Origin: Allium sativum
Lineage: Eukaryota > Streptophyta > Magnoliopsida > Asparagales > Amaryllidaceae
Direction of reading: 5' to 3'
DNA: 64,000 bases
Assembly (NCBI GenBank): GCA_030737875.1
Contig: CM060909.1
Span: forward strand, 31,361,159 to 31,425,158
The stretch's first letter is position 1. Every line of letters begins with the position of its first letter. Under the pieces are notes generated by a model, which did not search any database, was not told the DNA's origin, and saw nothing but the letters and a program-made list of their open reading frames with translations. Below are positions 13,050 to 25,223 of the stretch, piece by piece. Position numbers and translations under genes: made by a program.

Positions 13050-13655
13050 ATGTCGGATAGAGCTTGGCGGGTTTGCACACCAACGCTCGATATATAAGCA
13101 ATGTTGGATACCCTTGGATTATTATTATTATTATTATTATTATTATTGAATTTATAAGCACAAAAAGAGAGTTACGTGAGTTCAACTTAACACAACTTAG
13201 TTTTAAAGGTTTGACAAGCCATTACAAGTATTTTACGTCCTCCACTTATTTAAACAAAGTCTACAATATAGAATAGATTTCATGGCCATCACCTAAGAAT
13301 CTCCCTATGTACCGGTTACATTATTATCCCTCAAAATTAAACTTTTCATTATATTTCTTATTCGATCTAAGTTGAGAGAAAAAAATACTATCAACTGGCT
13401 AAAAATTGTAAACTTATTTTGTTGTATCAATTGAAAATGAGTCGTATTTTAAAAAAAAATTTATGGTATGTTACTACGATATAAAATGTATGATGGTCCT
13501 ACATGAAAAGAAAGAAAAATTTAAGAAAAATCAAAAGAATGCAATGCGGACTCCCCCCACACTTGATTGAGACAGTGTCCCAACTGTCTAAGGCAGAAAA
13601 ACAAAAATAAAATGAAAAATAAAAATAAAAGAAAAAGAACGTGTACCACCTGATT
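13050..13655 (-). other. Post-pol remainder of the Athila-like element, cut by the giant-LTR element
   Basis: No gene. It contains an (ATT)n microsatellite at 13119-13147 and, at 13551-13564, a G-rich motif (minus strand GTGTGGGGGGAG) of the kind found directly after pol in Athila/Tat elements. The expected envelope-like region, polypurine tract and 3' LTR are absent, so the neighbouring giant-LTR element probably inserted here and the rest lies beyond the left edge. Confidence 0.6.
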
Positions 13656-15275
13656 TCATGGTGGATGATCAGGCTCATGCAGATCGATAGGGTCATCTTC
13701 GTCATATTGCTCGAATTCCAAAAATGGTTTCAGTCGTTGACCATTTACTTTGAAGATTTTTCCATCCCTAGGATTTTCAATTTCAACCGCTCCATGAGGA
13801 TATACTGTTTTCACAACATAAGGTCCAGTCCATCGAGATCTGAGTTTTCCTGGAAACAAGTGAAGTCTAGAGTCGTATAAAAGAACTTTTTGACCTACGT
13901 TGAATTCCTTACGCAGTATGTTTTTGTCGTGTTGGGCTTTGGTTCTTTCTTTGTAGATTTTTGCATTTTCATACGCTTCATTTCTTAATTCCTCTAATTC
14001 AGAAATTTGTAACTTCCTATGTGAGCCGGCTTTCTCTAAGTCAAAGTTCAAAAATTTTATGGCCCAAAGAGCACGATGCTCTAATTCAAGAGGCAAGTGA
14101 CAGGCCTTTCCAAAGACTAATCGATATGGTGACATCCCTAGATTGGTTTTATAAGTAGTGCGAAAAGCCCAAAGTGCATCAATCAGTTTTACAGACCAAT
14201 CTTTTCTATTGGAATTCACAGTTTTCTCAAGAATTTGTTTGATTTGTCTATTGGAGACTTCTACTTGCCCACTAGTTTGTGGATGGTAAGGGGTTGACAG
14301 CTTGTGTGTGATTGAATATTTCTTGAGCAAGGACTCAAAAGCACGACTACAGAAGTGAGTGCCATTATCGCTAATGATAGCTCGAGGTGTGCCAAAGCAT
14401 GAAAAGATGTTTTCTTTGAGGAATTTGACAACAATCTTGTTGTCGTTGGTTTTGGTCGAAATGGCTTCAACCCATTTTGAGACATAATCTACCGCAAGCA
14501 AGATGTAAAGATTCCCAAATGAATTAGGGAATGGTCCCGTGAAGTCGATGCCCCAAACATCGAATAACTCAATCACTAAAATGGGGTTGAGAGGCATCAT
14601 GTTTCGCTTAGTGATTCGATCCGTTCTTTGACATCGATCACATTTAGAGCAAAATTCGAAAGCGTCACGGAAGAGTGTGGGCCAATAAAAACCGCTTTGC
14701 AAAACTTTTGCAGCAGTTTTTCTTGCTCCAAAATGACCGCCACAAGCATGGTTATGTGAGAAGGAGAGAATACTTTGGTGTTCATGATCGGGCACACACC
14801 TTCGAATGATTTGGTCTGGACAGTATTTGAAAAGATATGGGTCGTCCCAATAGAAGTTTCGAACTTTCGAGAGAAACTTTTGTTTATCTTGTTTCGACCA
14901 TTCAGCGGGTGTTTGTTGTGTGACAAGATAATTCACAATGTCAACATACCAAGGGGTGTTAGAGATGGAAAGAATTTGTTCGTCAGGAAAATAGTCATCA
15001 ATTTGGGTGTCGTTAACATTTTCATGCACAATTCGAGAGAGATGATCAGCTACGACATTTTCAGAACCCTTTTTATCTCGTATTTCTATATCAAATTCTT
15101 GAAGAAGAAGGATCCAACGAATCAAGCGGGCCTTAGCATATTTCTTAGAAAGCAAATATCGTAGGGCAGCATGATCAGTGTAAACTATGACTTTGGATCC
15201 TATGAGATATGGTCTGAATTTCTCAAGAGCGAAGACAACTGCCAAAAATTCCTTTTCAGTAGTTGAGTAATTCAA
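13656..15275 (-). pseudogene. Athila-like RNase H (C-terminal part) and integrase
   Basis: 539 codons continue in frame from the RT piece after a stop at 15306-15308. Residues 1-80 are the end of RNase H ([21 protein letters not shown]). The integrase zinc-binding motif is H176, H181, C212, C215. The catalytic triad is D244 (GIDFTGPF), D303 (ISDNG) and E339 (GQVEV), giving the expected D-D35-E spacing. No chromodomain follows, as expected for Athila and unlike the Tekay-like elements here. The listed first residue is not a true start: the frame simply resumes after the stop. Intact alone, but orphaned by upstream breaks. Confidence 0.85.
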
Positions 15276-15305
15276 TTGGGCCTCGTTTAATGTTTTGCAA
15301 GCGTA

Positions 15306-16484
15306 CTAAATGACTCGAGGGAGTTTATCGATACGCTGACCTAAGATGGCTCCAATTGCAAAGTCAGAAGCGTCGCACATAAGTTCGAAGGGCTGAGTCC
15401 AATCAGGAGGTTGAATGATGGGAGCTGTGGTCAAGATTGACTTAAGAGTTTCAAAAGATGTTTTGCAGTCATTGGAGAATTCGAACTTAACGTCTTTGGC
15501 AAGTAAATTTGAGAGAGGTTTTGAAATTTTCGAGAAATCCTTAATGAATCTTCTATAGAATCCCGCGTGGCCAAGAAATGAACGAACATCTTTAACAGAC
15601 TTAGGAGGAGGTAGATTCGCAATCAAATCGATTTTAGATTTGTCGACTTCAAGGCCACCTTTGGAGACGACATGACCCAGAACTATCCCCCTTTTTACCA
15701 TGAAGTGGCATTTTTCCCAATTAAGAACGAGTGATTTTTCCTTACAACGTTTTAGGACGAGTTCTAAATGAGTGAGGCATTGGGAAAAAGATGATCCACA
15801 GATTGAAAAATCATCCATGAATATTTCCAAGAATTCGTCCACCATGTCAGAGAAGATACTCATCATACACCTTTGGAAAGTCGCGGGGGCATTACAAAGA
15901 CCAAAAGGCATGCGACGATAAGCAAAGGTTCCAAAGGGACAAGTAAAGGTGGTCTTGTGTTGATCCTCTAAAGCAACAGGGATTTGGTTATAGCCAGAGT
16001 ATCCATCGAGAAAACAGTAGTACTCATGACCCGCTAAGTGTACGAGCATTTGGTCAATAAAAGGTAAGGGAAAATGGTCTTTTCGTGTGGCTGCATTGAG
16101 CTTTCGATAGTCGATACACACACGCCATTTTGTTTTGATTTTTGTTGGGACAAGCTCATTACTTTCATTTTTGATCACTGTGACTCTCGATTTCTTTGGT
16201 ACGATTTGTACCGGACTCACCCAGGTACTATAAGAGATGGGATAGATGATGTTATTGTCTAGACATTTGATTATCTCCTCCTTGACCACTTCTCTCATGT
16301 TTGGGTTCAATCGCCTTTGAGCCTCACGGGTGGGTTTAGCCTCATCAACTAAGTGTATGCGATGTTCCACAATTGACGGGCTAATTCCTTTTATATCGCT
16401 CAGTTCCCTCCCCAAAGCTTCTTTATTTTCCCGCAAAATTTCTAAGAGTTTTTCTTCTTGTTCCTCGGTAAGATCAGAGGCCAA
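15306..16484 (-). pseudogene. Athila-like reverse transcriptase and start of RNase H
   Basis: 392 codons. RT motifs include KWRVCIDYRKLN near 119-130, catalytic D160 (FLDGYSGY), FGLCNAP near 194-200 and the FMDD site with D224/D225, followed by FLGHAGFYRRFI. The C-terminus enters RNase H (MCDASDFAIGAIL) and ends in a TAG at 15306-15308, after which the same frame continues into the next piece. The frame also runs on upstream to a TAA at 16533-16535, so this is one ancestral pol frame cut by point mutations. Confidence 0.87.
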
Positions 16485-16532
16485 GATTACGGGATGAGTC
16501 TCTGAGGAGTCTAAGTATGCGTACTTAAGGTC

Positions 16533-17378
16533 TTATGGCAAGGGTTTGAGATCTAACTTAGGATGTTCTTGAGTGTTAACATTGGTTAACATTCCTTGGT
16601 TAGATTCAAAAGACAAAGGATTTAAGTCAAGAAATTCATTCAGTTCAGAAATGTATTCCAGTTCGTCGAAATCGGAATCGAAATGTTCCAGACACATTTT
16701 CAAGGCTTCAGAAGTGTCTTTAGAGGTTTCGTAAACTATGGTTTGAATCATGTCGATTTCATTGGTCTCAAAATCCCTAGGTTGTTTGTTGAGATTGAAG
16801 ATGTTTAGCTCAATGGTTTGGTGCCCGAAGGAAAGTCGAAGCTGACCATTCCTACAATTAATGACAACATTAGAGGTTGCTAAGAAGGGCCGTCCTAAAA
16901 TCAACGGTATTTGAACTTTGGGATTTGAGACAGGCTCTGTTTCTAAAACTATGAAATCGACAGGGAAGTAAAACTGTTCGATCTGTATCAAGACGTCTTC
17001 GATAATTCCCAATGGCTTTTTGACAGATCGATCAGCTAGCTGAAGAGTGATGTTTGTTGGTTTAATCTCCCATAACCCTAGTTGACAATAAACAGTATAA
17101 GAAAGAAGATTGACACTGGCACCAAGGTCGAGTAGGGCACGAGAGATATGGGTGTTTCCTATTTTGCAATCAATCGTAGGGCAACCAGGGTCTTTGTACT
17201 TGACCGGGGTAAGATTCGAAAGAGCAGAGCTTGTATTCGCAGTTAGAAAGGCAGTTTTTGGAACATTAGTTGCACGTTTTTGTGTGCACAATTCCTTAAG
17301 ACATTTAGCATATTGAGGAATTTGTTCAATGGTGTCTAAAAGAGGAATGTTCACACGGACTTGCTTGAAAATTTCCAA
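16533..17378 (-). pseudogene. Athila-like protease region
   Basis: 281 codons. The retropepsin site reads ALLDLGASVNLL with the aspartate at codon 84 (17127-17129); DLGA instead of DSGA is usual in Athila. ILGRPFL follows about 70 residues later, the flap-to-end motif of these proteases. The frame is joined to the preceding gag segment by a one-base shift near 17370: the two frames overlap between 17351 and 17378. It ends in TAA at 16533. Confidence 0.8.
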
Positions 17379-17953
17379 GATTTATCGAAATTTGCCTTCT
17401 TCTTCTTATTGTTGAGCCTATGGGGAAATGGAGCTATTGGTTTTTCGACTCTGTGACGAGTTTCATCATTCGGGGAAGAAGATTTATCCAAGGAAATAGA
17501 AGGTGGTAAGGTCGTAGAAGATGGAATGTTGGTATTGCCAACATTAATTTTCGAAGGTGGGTCGGGTTTGCCGACACTGGAAGAAGAATCGTTGGGATTG
17601 CCAACATTTAAGGAAACTTGAGGTTTAGAGGAATTGGCATTCGAAGCCAATGAGTGATCATCAAGATTAGGGATTGGGGTCGACTTAGAAGGTTCGTCAG
17701 GGTAGCCCACGTTATTATCAATCCTCTTTCCAGATCGAAGGGTTGTAATAGCGTTGACTGGATTATGGTTTTCGTCCTCACAAGAATTCACAGCACGAGA
17801 GTTATATTTTGGATTCACCTCAGGTTGACTCGGCAATTTTCCCCTCTCATTATCTTTCGCCATTTCCTTTATCATATTCATCATTTGGTCCATTTTAGCG
17901 TCTTGCGAGTTTATTTTGGCTTCGTAAGAGCTCAACTGTTTTTCTAGACGCAC
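17351..17953 (-). pseudogene. Athila-like gag C-terminal / linker segment
   Basis: 200 codons in the same frame as gag but after a TAG at 17993-17995. It opens with a possible coiled-coil stretch (RLEKQLSSYEAKI) and contains NAITTLRSGK, a motif characteristic of Athila Gag-Pol linkers, followed by a Ser/Pro/Asn-rich spacer. No CCHC zinc knuckle is visible. It ends by frameshift just before the protease region. Confidence 0.7.
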
Positions 17954-17992
17954 AATTTCTTGTGACGGTTGAGAAGGTTGAGAGGATTGGTT

Positions 17993-19144
17993 CTATGATT
18001 GAAAATTGGGGTGCCTATAAGGTTGTTTGGATTGAGGTGAAGCTTGAGATGTTTGAGAATTGGAAGAAGGAGCTTGGTAATTCGGATTGGGAATGAAGGG
18101 TTGCACGTGAGATGGGTTAGCTGAATTATTGGGGTTTGACCAAGAAAAATTTGGGTGGTTCCTCCAACCAGGATTGTATGTGGATGAGTAAGGATTATTT
18201 TGAGCTATAACATTGGCTTGGTCCTGAGAGTAATAGTGGGGTAACCCTTCTCCGACTTGAGGAGTTTGATTTTCTAAAGGAATTTGATTTGGGTCTACGA
18301 CATGCACTCCTCTAATAGAAGTACGAATGGGAACACGAATCGATTCCCATTGCATGTCCTTTTCAGAATAGTCTTCTAAAAACCGCCAAGCTTCATCGGC
18401 TGTCTTAGACATAAAATCTCCTCCACACATTGATTCTAGTTGAGTTCTAGTTTGATAGTTTAGCCATTCATATGCAATTTGACATAAGTGATCTTTTAGA
18501 ATTCCATGATGAGGACAACTATATAATAGCTGGTTGAATCTCTCAAAGTATTTTGAAAAAGTTCCCCCCTCATTTTGACAAAATTGATTTATCTCGGTTC
18601 GGATTTTTAGAGTTTTATGGAAAGGGAAAAACTTTTTCAAGAATGCAATGACAAATTCATCCCAACTTCTTATGGAATGTCGTGGAAGAGAATTTAGCCA
18701 TCTTTTAGCGCTTTCAAGTAGTGCAAATGGGATTAGCCTTAGCTTGATCGATTCGTTAGATAGTTGTTGCATTTTTGTTGTGGAAGCATACAATTCAAAT
18801 TCACTCAGAAAATCATAAGCATTTTCAGACCCCGTAAATTTTGGTACCCCTTGGATAAAAGAATGTTTTAGCTCAAAATTGTTTCCTTCAGCTGGTGGGA
18901 ACACAATGACAGATGGTTGAACGGTCCTAGTAGGATAACATTGATCACGAAGAGACAAGGGTCTATCCATTTGGATATTGAGATTTTGAAAATTTTGATT
19001 TATTTGATTTTGATCTCCAAAGTTTGGAAAGTTTTGATTCACTCGATTTTGATCCAATTCGGTTGGAAAATTTTGGTTGATTCGAGAACCCCTAGGAGAA
19101 TTTCGTTGGCTAACACTTTTTTCACTCATTATTGTTAAATGCAA
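17993..19144 (-). pseudogene. Athila-like Gag (capsid region)
   Basis: 383 codons. The Asn/Gln-rich N-terminus (about 1-80) precedes a retrotransposon Gag domain near 85-260, with LRLIPFALLESAKRWLNSLP and FFPFHKTLKIRTEINQF, both typical of plant gypsy Gag. The C-terminal third is Asn/Pro/Ser/Gln-rich. The start is uncertain by a few codons: a second Met lies 5 codons in (MSEKSV). It ends in TAG at 17993; the same frame continues through the next segment, so this stop is likely a nonsense mutation rather than a natural end. Confidence 0.82.
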
Positions 19145-21824
19145 GCACAGAAATTAGCTACAATGAAATTTTCTGTCCTTACTGGCTCCTAACCCAAAAT
19201 TATAAAGTGATGCGTTTGATTACTTAGAACAAAAGATTTCTCAGCCAGTTAACGGACAGGAGTTATCGGTGCACCAGGAATCACCCTAGCAATGCAGCCG
19301 AAGGTTTAAGTACCTTCAGAGTAACAACCGATATAATATTTACGAATCACCGTAATATTTATAAACGGTTATTTCTCTTCCGTAGTCTAGACACCAAGAA
19401 ATAATTCGTTCCAAATGAATCAACTATCACAATACAATTAAGCCCTAGATGAGCCTGTGACTCCCTTAAGTCCAATGTCTAACCGTTATTATTAGTCAGA
19501 TTCTACGATGAAATACAATTTGAGGGCTAAGGAAAGGGTGATGAAATCCCTCACCTTATGTGAATTGGGGTATTGCCCTTAACAAAATGAATAAAAAGTT
19601 CAGAAATATAACAATCACACAATTTAATTGCAGTAATTAAAAAAAATTACATTCAAGCCGCTGCCCCTGCAGATTTTTTTTACCACAATTGCCTATATAT
19701 ATTTTTCTTTTGCAGCAGAGCACCTGTAGAGTTAAAAGAAATTTACAGTGGGGTATGGCGGTCCGTCCAGAAAATTTGTGTAGTGCTCACGTTTCTAACT
19801 CCACTGTCTGCAAGTCACTTGACTGCTGAATCCTTGTTTTGCTTGAATTTTGTTCGCTTTGGTCTTTGATTTGAATGATGCTTTTTATTTTTATTTTGAA
19901 GAAATAGGAGAACAAAAGAAGGAAAGAATTAAAAATAAAATAAAACAAGAACTAGACTAGAAGAAAAATTTGAACGAAACAGACTCGAAATTAAAATAAA
20001 CACTAAACTAAAAACTGTCTAGACTATATAAATGAACAAAAACTAAACTTAACTAAAAAAATATATTAAATCTAAATTAAAAGAAATGAAGCTAACAACA
20101 AACCAGAGGTAACAAAACCAAGCAATAAACTCAACACAATATCAGCTTAGGCCACGTTCACAATACTCAATGCCAAAGTAAACCAAGTAAATAAAATTAA
20201 TCCACACGCAAGGCCTTCTAGAATCACGCCGCTTTGTTCTTTTTTTTTTTTATGCGCGTGCAGTCAAGATGCACCGTTCAAACTGAAACCACAAATTCCC
20301 AGAAGGAAACTCATGCTACTCTTTAATTCCCAAAAGGATGCAATCCCACTTTCCAAATACCCTTAAAATAATTTAACATGCCGCCTTCTCTATTTCACTT
20401 CCCAAAATGATTTTTTTTCCTTCGATCCCAATCAAATCACCCAAATCGAGTTTTTGGGCTTTAATTCAAATTGAGGTCTGTGCGTGATGTGGAGAATTGT
20501 CGGTGGTAAGACTTGGATAGTGGACTGTTTGCGGTGAAAGTTGGTATTGGCAGTGTAGGGTGAGGAAAGTTGGTGCTTGATGATGACAGTGTGAACTGGG
20601 TTCGGTTGTGTCTGTTTGTGGTAGAGTAGAAGGTGCGGTTTGAAAGTGGTGAGACGTAAATTTACAGGTTGATTCCGTATGAGTTGCAATTGGTTGAAGA
20701 GCTGTATGGGTTTTGCATTGTTCACGTTTTTGGAATATGATCTGGGTATTTGCGAGAGAAGATGACAATATGATTTGTAAAGATGGTGCAAGTAGAAGAA
20801 GATGCGGATCCACGGCAGAAAAAAAAAATAGCAAGAAATAATTATTGCCAAAAAATCCTCCTTTTTTTTTGATGAAGGTGATGAAGTTGAGTTTATATGG
20901 TAGACGGTGGTTTCTGGAAAGTTCGGGAGGTTGTTATGGTAAGGGGTCGGCTGAAAGGCAGAAAGGTAGTTGGACGGGGGATGTTATGGGTGGACTGTGA
21001 TGTTGGATGCTGCTTTGATGGGTTGTGCGAATGAAGTGGGGGTTGTGTATTTTTGGCTGGCGGCAATAACATGGAGGGAGGTTTGTGGTGGTATGTGTGA
21101 ACGATGGGTGAGGCTTGTACAGGCAGAGGGAGTTGTGAACGTGGGTAGGGGAGACCGTTGTGTGGTATAAAATCTGAAAGTGTGGTTTGTTTGTGAAGAT
21201 GATTTGGGCGCAGTGGTGAAGCACTTGGGAGAGCATGATGCTATTGGCTAGGGTTGATATGGGGTTCGAATCGGGTTTCTCGGAGTATGATGTTGTATAT
21301 GGAAGAAGGATTTTGCTTTGAGATGGGTGGTTGTGGTTGACAGAGGGGAAAGTGAAACTTCGGTATGGTGGAGGTACTGTAGTGTGGGTTCGGAAATTTT
21401 TGCTGTTTGGTTTTGTAAAGAGGAGAAACAAAAATGGGGAGAAATTAGATTTTTTTTTTTTAACTGTTGAAAAGAGAAAAACAGATGTAATGGAAATAGG
21501 AAGGAAAGTTGTAAAAGGAAAAGAAACAAATGGTGAAAGAAATGGTAATAAAAAATTGTTTTTTTTTAAATAACAGAAAGGCTATGTACTAAAATTAGGA
21601 AAGAAGGTAAAAGAAAGGAAGGAGTAGATGAAAAGAAAAGGGAAGAAATTAAAGAAAATTAGGCAAGATTTTTTTTTTGCTTAGTTCATGACCATATCAA
21701 TGTAATTGATATACCACACTAATCAATAATTTTTTTTTTATATATATGAATGAACAAAAGGAAAATAAAATAAAAACGAACACGAATCAGAAGTTAAATA
21801 AATAACAAAATTTAATCGTTACCT
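19145..21824 (-). other. Long leader between PBS and gag of the Athila-like element
   Basis: About 2.7 kb without a recognisable protein. The minus strand is strongly pyrimidine-rich between 20430 and 21530, which gives frames rich in Ser, Pro, Thr and His (for example 21431-20934 and 20851-20432) that look like composition artefacts. Athila elements are known for long untranslated leaders, so the length fits. Confidence 0.6.
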
Positions 21825-21842
21825 CCCCGGAAACGGCGCCAA
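21825..21842 (-). other. Primer-binding site, Asp-tRNA type
   Basis: The minus strand reads TTGGCGCCGTTTCCGGGG. This matches the Athila/Tat primer site complementary to tRNA-Asp (TGGCGCCGTTGCCGGGGA) with one mismatch. It lies a few bases from the likely LTR end at 21848 and fixes orientation and lineage. Confidence 0.9.
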
Positions 21843-21847
21843 AAACT

Positions 21848-22900
21848 TGTTCGTCGCTAATCTATGAATTAGAAAAGCGCGATATTTAAATTAAATTCTG
21901 CAAGCATACAGGTGTGTAGCATACAGGTCGAACACAGGGAGGTGTAATTAAAAATTATTATCTATTTATTCTTGGGCGAGTTAGACGAAGTTTGGAGTTG
22001 TTTTTAATGTTGTTGAAGTTACTCTGAATCTAATCAGTAACAAATTCAACAATTGAAAAGAAAAGAAACAATTACTAGAAAAAGAGAATAACAACTAGAA
22101 CAGCAACAGAAATTAAAAGTAGGATTCCTGTTGAAACTAATCAAACAGTGAATCGCTAACAAGCAGTAATAAAAGAAAAATAACAATATGTGTTCTACCC
22201 AAACCTAATTAGGTAGATAACACAAATTGTTATGAAATTAAAATAACAATAAAACTAGAAAAGAAAGACTTTTATTAGAACAAAAGAGAATACAGAATAG
22301 AAAAATGAATGGCATTTACAATGGGACATCATGTATATTTATAGAGATGTGGACCAAATCCTAATCAAATCAATGACTAAATGGCCCTCTTTTCTCAAGA
22401 AGTAATATCATATCTCTTGCCTTCCTTGACCAAGCTTGATTGGAAAGCAAATCACGGTGAATATCTTCCAATTCTTCCCTATCTTCCATGTGGAAAATTG
22501 ATTGATTGATTGATGAGCAGATTGTATGTGATTAATTCTTCCGAACAAGGATACTCATTAGACTCCAAAGGCAACAAGGGATTGATCTTTTCTTGGCAAT
22601 AAATCAATCAGAAATTCTTCTAATTGGAAATTGAAAATTGAATTTCTGAATTGATTTCCATGACTACTCCTGAAATGTCTATTAGTGAATATCATACATA
22701 CACATGAATTTGTATATATATAATATAGCACTAATTAAAATATTATTCATAGCAAAGGGGCAGTGTGAACGCGTTCTGTTCTTTGGCAAAAATTGAGCTC
22801 TACAGGGTTCGAACTCAGGTCTCTCAGTACAAATCTCTATGCATTTACCAGTGAGCTACAATGTCTTTTGTAATTGAGATGGCTTTAGTACGGGGAAGTA
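21848..22900 (-). repeat. 5' LTR of the Athila-like element, upper end not resolved
   Basis: The lower end is placed at 21848, just before the PBS. A TATA box (CTATAAATATA) lies on the minus strand at 22334-22344. Athila LTRs are usually 1-2 kb, so the upper end is somewhere between about 22800 and 23700; no repeat of it is available in the window. Confidence 0.5.
22801..22864 (-). repeat. tRNA-like (SINE-head-like) sequence
   Basis: The minus strand contains TAGCTCACTGGTAAATGC, a good RNA polymerase III A box, and about 31 bases later GAGTTCGAACCCT, a good B box. The remainder does not fold as a complete tRNA, so a SINE head or an old tRNA-derived scrap is more likely than a tRNA gene. Confidence 0.5.
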
Positions 22901-24399
22901 GCTTTTTATCTGTAGTTGGCCTTTAATTTGAAACGAAGGGGCATTTCTTGACATCCTATAAAAACACACAAAAGTAACCAAAGTATCATTTATTTATTTA
23001 CAAAAGATAAAATACAAGAGCACAAAATAAACACATTTCTATGTTAATCAATAACCATTATCCTATTACATTTACTTTCCCCAATCAACATTGGTTACAA
23101 TTGTTATTTATTGATTTGCAGTCTTATTTATAGCAATTAATTCGATTGATTGCTACCAATGGTCACCACAAATATATTAATTCAATATGGATTACATTTA
23201 CATATAATTCTATAATTGAACCTTATCCAAACATTAAAACATTCAATACAATGTATATTTTCTTGTTTTACACTGATTTGGAGGGATAGTATGTGTATAT
23301 TGTATTTTATGTTTTCGTGCGGTCGACGTAGTTATTATTTTTATTTTTATTTATTATAAATCAAATGATTTGGTTAAGTAAATAACCAAACATTCCTTTT
23401 TGCATTCAATCTTGCCAAAAGGTTCCAATTTTACCAAAAAGACTTTTAGCCGTAATCATTGTAAATTATGCCTAATTAGTGGAGTTGGCGCATTTCAAGA
23501 TCACAAGAAATATAGTAGATATATAATTTGGAATAACTGATGCAAATTACACACAAATATACATATTTATATTCATACGTACATTTGCACCGCTTTTCCC
23601 TTTTTGATCTTTTTATCACACCTCTTGTGATTTCAAAACAATGCCTATTTATGTAAAAGATAGAAAACGACATATTTACAATAATTAAGCAAAAAATCAA
23701 TAATATTGAATACAAACTAGCATATTTCTTTTTATATTACAATCACATAATCTACCAACTGTACCTTTTTATCCAAATTCACATAATTTATTTTTCAACA
23801 CTGAACTAAAGATCTAGAATGTAACTGCATCTAGTTTGTGTTTAATGGGACTAATTTCCAAATCTAAGTGCTTAACCACAATTGCAATATATTTTACAAC
23901 ATAACTGTAGGAATATGTGTAGACAAGTTTAAGAAATCCTACAATTCATGCTATGCATAACCACAATATCCAATTCACAAGTCTTAATACTTTTTGTAAC
24001 CAGATCTGATAGGTGTCAATCTAATTAGAACAATTTATTGATCAGATCTGATAGGATATAGGCATAAAAGTTGAGATCTATTACAAATGAGATAAATACG
24101 TTTTTATAAATATATATAAATTTCCCACTAACCTGCAAGCATCCAAATTCAAAGTTTGAACCCTTTAGGTCTACAAATTCTTATAAATCTACAATTTATC
24201 TGAAAAAAAGAAAATTCCAGATTTGTAGAGATATAAAAAATAGGAAGAGAAGAGGAGAATCTATTATTGAGCGCTAATTTGCATTCTTTTCCATTGAATC
24301 TGATAATCCTCTTAATCTTATATGATTTGGATTTGATTTGTTGTATAAGAATATATGTTTAATTAAGAAATTAGGTTTGAAGAAGGAGAAAAATGGCAT
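22901..24399. other. No gene recognised
   Basis: AT-rich sequence with only short, low-complexity reading frames. It may contain the rest of the Athila-like LTR and the lower part of the LTR that ends at 24870, but no boundary can be fixed by eye. Confidence 0.6.
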
Positions 24400-24870
24400 A
24401 GCTCCGCTGCTGTTATAGATTTGAATGGAAAAGAATGAGGCCCTACCCCTTTATTTATAGGAATAAAATTAGCCATGGATCGTCGGATCTATTATTATTA
24501 ACATCCATCCATTCGTACGAAAATTATATTATAACTTAACCCTAAAAACCTAGCCGTCACTGGGAATTCTGACGCCCAGTGGGTCAACCGTGGCGGCCGA
24601 CCACTAAGGTCGACCAGTCCGAACAGTTAATTAAGGTAATATATATATATATTTAAAATCTAATTTATTTATTTTCCGTCCATTTTCGTATTTCGTCCAC
24701 AACTTTTTTATATGGACTCTGTTCGCGAAACTCCAAACATGAAAGTCGACCAGAATCCTGAGACGAACGCATCGGTTAATGTTTTGTGGTCGAATTCCAT
24801 CGTTTGCAGGAATTCCTAATTTTGAAATTCTAATAATTAATTATTATTGCCAAAATTCAGGGTTGTTACA
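24400..24870 (-). repeat. U3 part of a gypsy LTR, lower end unresolved
   Basis: The minus strand starts TGTAACAACCCTGAATTTTG at 24870, the same terminus style as the Tekay-like LTRs. It shares TGCGTTCGTCTC with their U3 and has a TATA box (CTATAAATAA) at 24451-24460. No polypurine tract precedes it and no PBS was found below it, so it is a solo LTR or a remnant. Confidence 0.55.
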
Positions 24871-25223
24871 ATCCTACCGGCATCAAACCATTGTCTCTTG
24901 TTTCCCATAGGAACTCATTTTCAAAAATTAAAGAATGCACTCTAGAAGAATTTTACCATGGAAACGGTAATGTAACCCGAGTTATCCCTTTCATAAGTAA
25001 AGGATTCTACTGGGACTACACCGTTTTTGGGTGCTAACCATGGTTTTTACCAATATTTTTGGCATCTGAAGGAGGGTTTGAATCCCTGACACATATTAAC
25101 CTTCCTATTTGGTAAAAAATTCCTCTGATGAAACTATAAATAGATCATAGGAATGAGAGAGCTCAATATGATTCACGAAGAGCTACTTGCTCCTTGAGAA
25201 AAGCTTCTTAGAGACCAAAGGGT

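Larger units (their letters stand above)
13050..22900 (-). mobile_element. Decayed Athila-like Ty3/gypsy retrotransposon, 3' end missing
   Basis: Minus-strand order is LTR, PBS for Asp tRNA, long leader, gag, protease, RT, RNase H, integrase and the post-pol G-rich motif. The gag fold, the DLGA form of the protease site, the FMDD RT site and the G-rich motif after pol all fit the Athila branch. Coding is broken by stops at 17993, 16533 and 15306 and a one-base frameshift near 17370, so this copy cannot make Gag-Pol. The upper limit is approximate because no second LTR is available for comparison. Confidence 0.8.

Noticed and set aside
20432..21529. Ser/Pro/His-rich minus-strand frames in the Athila leader as possible extra proteins.
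   Set aside because: Several overlapping frames in one pyrimidine-rich strand are a composition effect; no start or domain stands out.
22801..22864. Functional tRNA gene.
   Set aside because: A and B boxes are present, but the acceptor and anticodon stems do not pair.
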